Source: Sinorhizobium terangae | GTDB taxonomy: Bacteria; Pseudomonadota; Alphaproteobacteria; Rhizobiales; Rhizobiaceae | Length of the DNA: 64,000 bases | Direction of reading: 5' to 3' | Assembly: GCF_029714365.1 (NCBI RefSeq) | Contig: NZ_CP121659.1 | Coordinates: 3,371,001-3,435,000 of the forward strand | In this document: positions 60,903 through 64,000 of the stretch, one piece after another | How positions within the stretch are numbered: the stretch's first letter is position 1 | How the letters are laid out: each line of letters begins with the position of its first letter | The notes under the pieces: model-generated | Told to the model about the DNA's origin: nothing | The model's database searches: none | The model's input: the letters and a program-made list of their open reading frames with translations, nothing else | Position numbers and translations under genes: made by a program

Positions 60903-63884
60903 CTACTTTTTCAGTTGCTCCTTGAGCGCGGCAAGTTTCGCAAAGGGCGAATCCGGATCCAGCGGCTTTTCCTTGCGTGGCGGGCGTCCCTCGAACTTCT
61001 GGCCGCCGGGCTTGGCGCCCCGGTCGTGGCGATCGGGCCGATCCTTGCGCTGGCCGCCGCCCGGTCTGCTCTCCTGTGCCTTGCCGCGCATGGGCGCGCC
61101 GCCCTTGCGGCCACCCTCTCTGCCTTCACCCTGGCCATGCCGCTGGCCACCACGGCGATGGTCACCCTGGTGGCGGCCGCCCTGGCGCTGGTTGTCCTGG
61201 CGCGTGCCGGGACGCCAGAGGAGCACGGGCCTTACTTCGGCAGGCTCTTCCGCCGGGCTTGCTTCCGCCGGCGCGTCGTCGGTTGCTTCGGCCGCGGCCG
61301 CGTCCGTCTGCGCCACACCGGCCGGCTCAATCTCGCCCTTCACATCCGTATCTGCGTTCTCGGTTGCCACAGTTTCGACCGGCGTCTCCGCCGGGGTCGC
61401 ATCGCCGTTCTGGCTTGCGAGGAAAGCGGCCGCCTCTTCGGCGGTCACGCTGTCGGCGCGATAGCCAAGGCCCTTCAGGATTTCCTCCATGTCGTCGGGC
61501 GTTGCACCGAGAATGGACAGCATCGCGGTCGTCGCCATGAAGCGGCGGCCGTCATAGGCGCCATCAGGACGCGGCTCTGCGCCCGGCTTCCACTGCAGGA
61601 GCGGACGGATGAGATCGGCGAGCCGCTCGAGGATATCGATCCGCACGGCGCGTTTGCCGAGGAAGCGGAAGCCCGCGAGCTTGTAGAATGTCCGTTCGAA
61701 AGACGGATCGGTGACGACGGAGGTACGGCCGGCGGCAAGCATCGGAATGAGTTCGCCATAGCCGGGCTTGTCGAGTCCGTCGTTCTTCAGTGCCCAAAGC
61801 AGCGTGATGAGCTCCGCTGGCGCCGGTTTCAGAAGAGCCGGCAGGAAGATGTGATAGGCGCCGAAGCGAACGCCGTATTTGCGGATGGAAGCGCGACCGT
61901 CCTGGTCGAGCGACTTCACCTCCTCGGCGACGTCGCGGCGGAAGAGCACACCGAGATTCTCGACGAGCTGGAAAGCCAGGCCCTTGGCGAGACCTTCGAG
62001 GTCCTCCGCACGGGAGATATCGTCAAGCGGCTTCAATATCGTGCCGATATGGTGGTTCACGAAGCGTTCGATCCGGGCGAGCACATGCTCGCGGGCATTG
62101 GCCTGGAGCTGCTCGTCGGCGAGCAGGATGACGCGCGGACGCATGACGTGATCGCTCGCGGCGAGCCGTGCCACAGGATCGCCGAGCCAGCGTACGAGGC
62201 CATCCGACGAAAGCGCAAGATCACCATTGCCGGCCGCATGCAGGCGTGCGGCGCGCGCCTCGAATTCCAGCGCGAGCGCCTTCTGGGCAGCACCCTGCAC
62301 GGCCTTCGCATCAGACCCTTCACCACCGGCCGCCAAAGTGAACCGGAAACCGGTTAATTGGCCTACGTGGTGCCCCTCGACGAAGACATCACCATTCACA
62401 CTGATTTCAGCTTCCAGCATCGCATTCTCTCTCAGGCGCTTCATGAGCACAGATGTCCTGCGATCAACAAAGCGTTTCGTCAACCTTTCATGTAGCGCGT
62501 CGGACAATCGATCTTCGATTTCCCGCGTCTTTTCTTGCCAGTGTGTCGGATCGGCAAGCCATCCGGGCCGATTAGACACATAGGTCCAAGTCCTGATCTG
62601 CGCAATTCGCGCCGAAAGTGTGTCAATCTCGCCATCTGTGTGATCCGCGCGGCGGACCTGCTCGGCCATGAAGTCTTCGTTGACCGTGCCATCGCGGACG
62701 AGATCGGCGTAGATCGTCGAAATCAGGTCGGCGTGCTGCGCCGGCGTTATGCGCCGATAGTCGGGCAGGGCGCAGGCCTCCCACAGCGTCTCGACCCGCT
62801 CGGACGTGGTGGCGACGTCCACGATTTCGGGATAACGCATCAGATGCTCCAACGCCTGCTGGTCGACGGCCGGAAGGGCACGGGTCAGGCCGGCAACGGC
62901 CGGCGCTGCCTCGAGACTTTTCCTGAGCGCCTTCAACGAAGAATAGTCGACTGCCTTCGAACGCCACTGCAAGACTTTGACCGGATCGAATTCGTGCGAC
63001 TCGACGCGATGCACGAGCTCATTCTCGAACGGATCGACGCGTCCGGTGACGCCGAACGTCCCGTCCCGCACATGCCGGCCCGCCCGTCCTGCCACCTGGG
63101 CAAGCTCTGCCGGATTGAGATTGCGGAACTGGTAACCGTCGAACTTGCGGTCCTGCGCAAACGCGACATGGTCGACGTCGAGATTAAGCCCCATGCCGAT
63201 GGCATCGGTCGCCACAAGGTACTCGACGTCGCCCTCCTGGTAAAGCGCAACCTGCGCGTTGCGGGTGCGAGGCGACAGCGCCCCAAGCACGACGGCGGCA
63301 CCGCCGCGCTGGCGTCGGATGAGCTCGGCGATGGCATAGACCTCGTCGGCCGAGAAAGCGACGATCGCGGAACGGTGCGGAAGCCGGGTAATCTTCTTCG
63401 ATCCGGCATAGAGAAGCTGCGACAAGCGCGGACGCTCGATGAAGGTGATCCCCGGCAGCAACTGCTGGAGAATGGGCCGCATCGTCGCGGCACCGAGCAG
63501 CAGCGTTTCGTCGCGGCCGCGCAGATGCAGCAGCCTGTCGGTAAAGATATGGCCTCGCTCCAGGTCGGCGGCCAGCTGCACCTCGTCGATCGCCACGAAC
63601 GACGCCGTCGTTTCGCGCGGCATGGCTTCGACGGTGCAGACGGAATAGCGCGCCCGATGCGGCGCGATCTTCTCCTCACCCGTGATCAGCGCGACATTGT
63701 GGTGGCCCACCTTCTCGACGAGACGCGTGTAAACCTCGCGCGCAAGCAGCCGCAGCGGCAGGCCGATGACGCCGCTCTCATGGGCTACCATGCGCTCGAT
63801 CGCATAGTGGGTCTTGCCGGTGTTGGTTGGCCCGAGCACCGCGGTCACGCCGCGACCACTCAGGATCATGGATTGAAAGGACAC
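60903..63884 (-). CDS. SUV3-like superfamily II DEAD/DEAH-type helicase
   Basis: A 993-residue protein. Motif I is GPTNTGKTHYAIERM, motif II FVAIDEVQLAADLERG, motif III LLGAATMRP, motif V YLVATDAIGMGLNLD and motif VI QVAGRAGRHVRDG, the order of mitochondrial SUV3/MgpS-type RNA helicases. A SUV3 C-terminal domain and an alphaproteobacterial accessory region (KYGVRFGAYHIFLPALLKP) follow. Residues about 850-993 form a low-complexity tail rich in Arg, Gly, Gln and Lys, probably disordered and RNA-binding. It starts MSFQSMILSGRGVTAVLGPTNTG. It heads the helicase-S4 operon. Confidence 0.92.
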   Translation of the reverse strand: MSFQSMILSGRGVTAVLGPTNTGKTHYAIERMVAHESGVIGLPLRLLAREVYTRLVEKVGHHNVALITGEEKIAPHRARYSVCTVEAMPRETTASFVAIDEVQLAADLERGHIFTDRLLHLRGRDETLLLGAATMRPILQQLLPGITFIERPRLSQLLYAGSKKITRLPHRSAIVAFSADEVYAIAELIRRQRGGAAVVLGALSPRTRNAQVALYQEGDVEYLVATDAIGMGLNLDVDHVAFAQDRKFDGYQFRNLNPAELAQVAGRAGRHVRDGTFGVTGRVDPFENELVHRVESHEFDPVKVLQWRSKAVDYSSLKALRKSLEAAPAVAGLTRALPAVDQQALEHLMRYPEIVDVATTSERVETLWEACALPDYRRITPAQHADLISTIYADLVRDGTVNEDFMAEQVRRADHTDGEIDTLSARIAQIRTWTYVSNRPGWLADPTHWQEKTREIEDRLSDALHERLTKRFVDRRTSVLMKRLRENAMLEAEISVNGDVFVEGHHVGQLTGFRFTLAAGGEGSDAKAVQGAAQKALALEFEARAARLHAAGNGDLALSSDGLVRWLGDPVARLAASDHVMRPRVILLADEQLQANAREHVLARIERFVNHHIGTILKPLDDISRAEDLEGLAKGLAFQLVENLGVLFRRDVAEEVKSLDQDGRASIRKYGVRFGAYHIFLPALLKPAPAELITLLWALKNDGLDKPGYGELIPMLAAGRTSVVTDPSFERTFYKLAGFRFLGKRAVRIDILERLADLIRPLLQWKPGAEPRPDGAYDGRRFMATTAMLSILGATPDDMEEILKGLGYRADSVTAEEAAAFLASQNGDATPAETPVETVATENADTDVKGEIEPAGVAQTDAAAAEATDDAPAEASPAEEPAEVRPVLLWRPGTRQDNQRQGGRHQGDHRRGGQRHGQGEGREGGRKGGAPMRGKAQESRPGGGQRKDRPDRHDRGAKPGGQKFEGRPPRKEKPLDPDSPFAKLAALKEQLKK

Positions 63885-64000
63885 TTCACCGATCCTGGCA
63901 TTCTCAACGAGCCCGCGCGCTTTCGCGTGCCGGCGGGGAACACATGCCCACGCGCAGGGCCAAACGCAAGGGGCGCGGGCAATTAAAACCGTTTGCGGCC
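63885..64000. other. Helicase upstream region to window edge
   Basis: 116 bases. No gene is recognised; it should contain the helicase promoter. Confidence 0.35.

Overview
The window is a stretch of alphaproteobacterial chromosome. The best match is Rhizobiaceae, most likely Sinorhizobium/Ensifer. The reasons are: the gene set and order (ffh - chorismate mutase - rpsP - rimM - trmD; dapF - mtaB - ftsY - yciB - DUF2585 - cyc/ccm; SUV3-type helicase - S4 - fdxA - carD - rpoH2), proteins of Rhizobiales families (DUF2794, DUF2585, IalB), high GC, a short EcfG/RpoE2-type promoter upstream of rpoH2, and many copies of short palindromic intergenic repeats of the kind described as RIME and related elements in Sinorhizobium. 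The species cannot be fixed from the sequence alone. No rRNA, tRNA, CRISPR array, prophage or plasmid/conjugation module was seen. This is ordinary core chromosome, carrying one complete insertion sequence and an unusual load of small repeats.

Layout. 1-8 kb: end of a LolA-family gene, xthA, a CenR-like response regulator followed by a stand-alone cyclic-nucleotide-binding protein, an L,D-transpeptidase, sixA, leuC, and an amino-acid ABC permease plus binding protein without an ATPase. 8-13.5 kb: rplS, a TauE/SafE permease, and the operon ffh-chorismate mutase-rpsP-rimM-trmD. 13.7-21.7 kb: membrane-anchored isochorismatase-like hydrolase with a MarR regulator, divergent from a metallo-beta-lactamase-fold hydrolase; then dapF-mtaB-ftsY and yciB-DUF2585. 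21.9-28.8 kb: cytochrome c maturation genes ccmA, ccmB, ccmC, ccmD, cycY; divergent acnA; a DUF1223 protein. 29-38.6 kb: DUF2794, two-gene YbbA/YbbP-like ABC system with a divergent TesA-like esterase, thpR, a low-molecular-weight phosphatase, pterin dehydratase, YkvA and IalB proteins. 38.6-39.7 kb: an IS630-family element inserted inside a repeat. 40-48.3 kb: rlmN, a three-gene ABC transporter (ABC_sub_bind type), LysE, argG, and an MFS exporter with its MarR regulator. 48.5-55.5 kb: uup, thiamine pyrophosphokinase, an acetyltransferase, and a TPP riboswitch controlling thiBPQ. 55.8-64 kb: an M48/LysM lipoprotein, rpoH2, carD, fdxA, an S4 protein and a SUV3-like helicase.

How genes work together. 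Both halves of the SRP targeting system (Ffh and its receptor FtsY) are here. ThiBPQ import and thiamine pyrophosphokinase together form a thiamine salvage route, and only the transporter has the riboswitch. CcmABCD plus CycY cover haem export/handling and thiol reduction for cytochrome c maturation; ccmE, ccmF and ccmH must lie elsewhere.

Most notable. (1) The acidic N-terminal domain of FtsY is expanded by a tandem duplication of about 119-120 codons, and five arms of a palindromic intergenic-type repeat are read in frame inside it. (2) The IS630 element sits at a TA inside another palindromic repeat, so the empty site can be reconstructed exactly. (3) Repeats also supply the last codons and stop of trmD, and abut the starts of xthA, yciB and ykvA. 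(4) There is a good EcfG-type promoter for rpoH2 and a perfect TTAA-N7-TTAA site upstream of thpR. I found no new defence or biosynthetic system.
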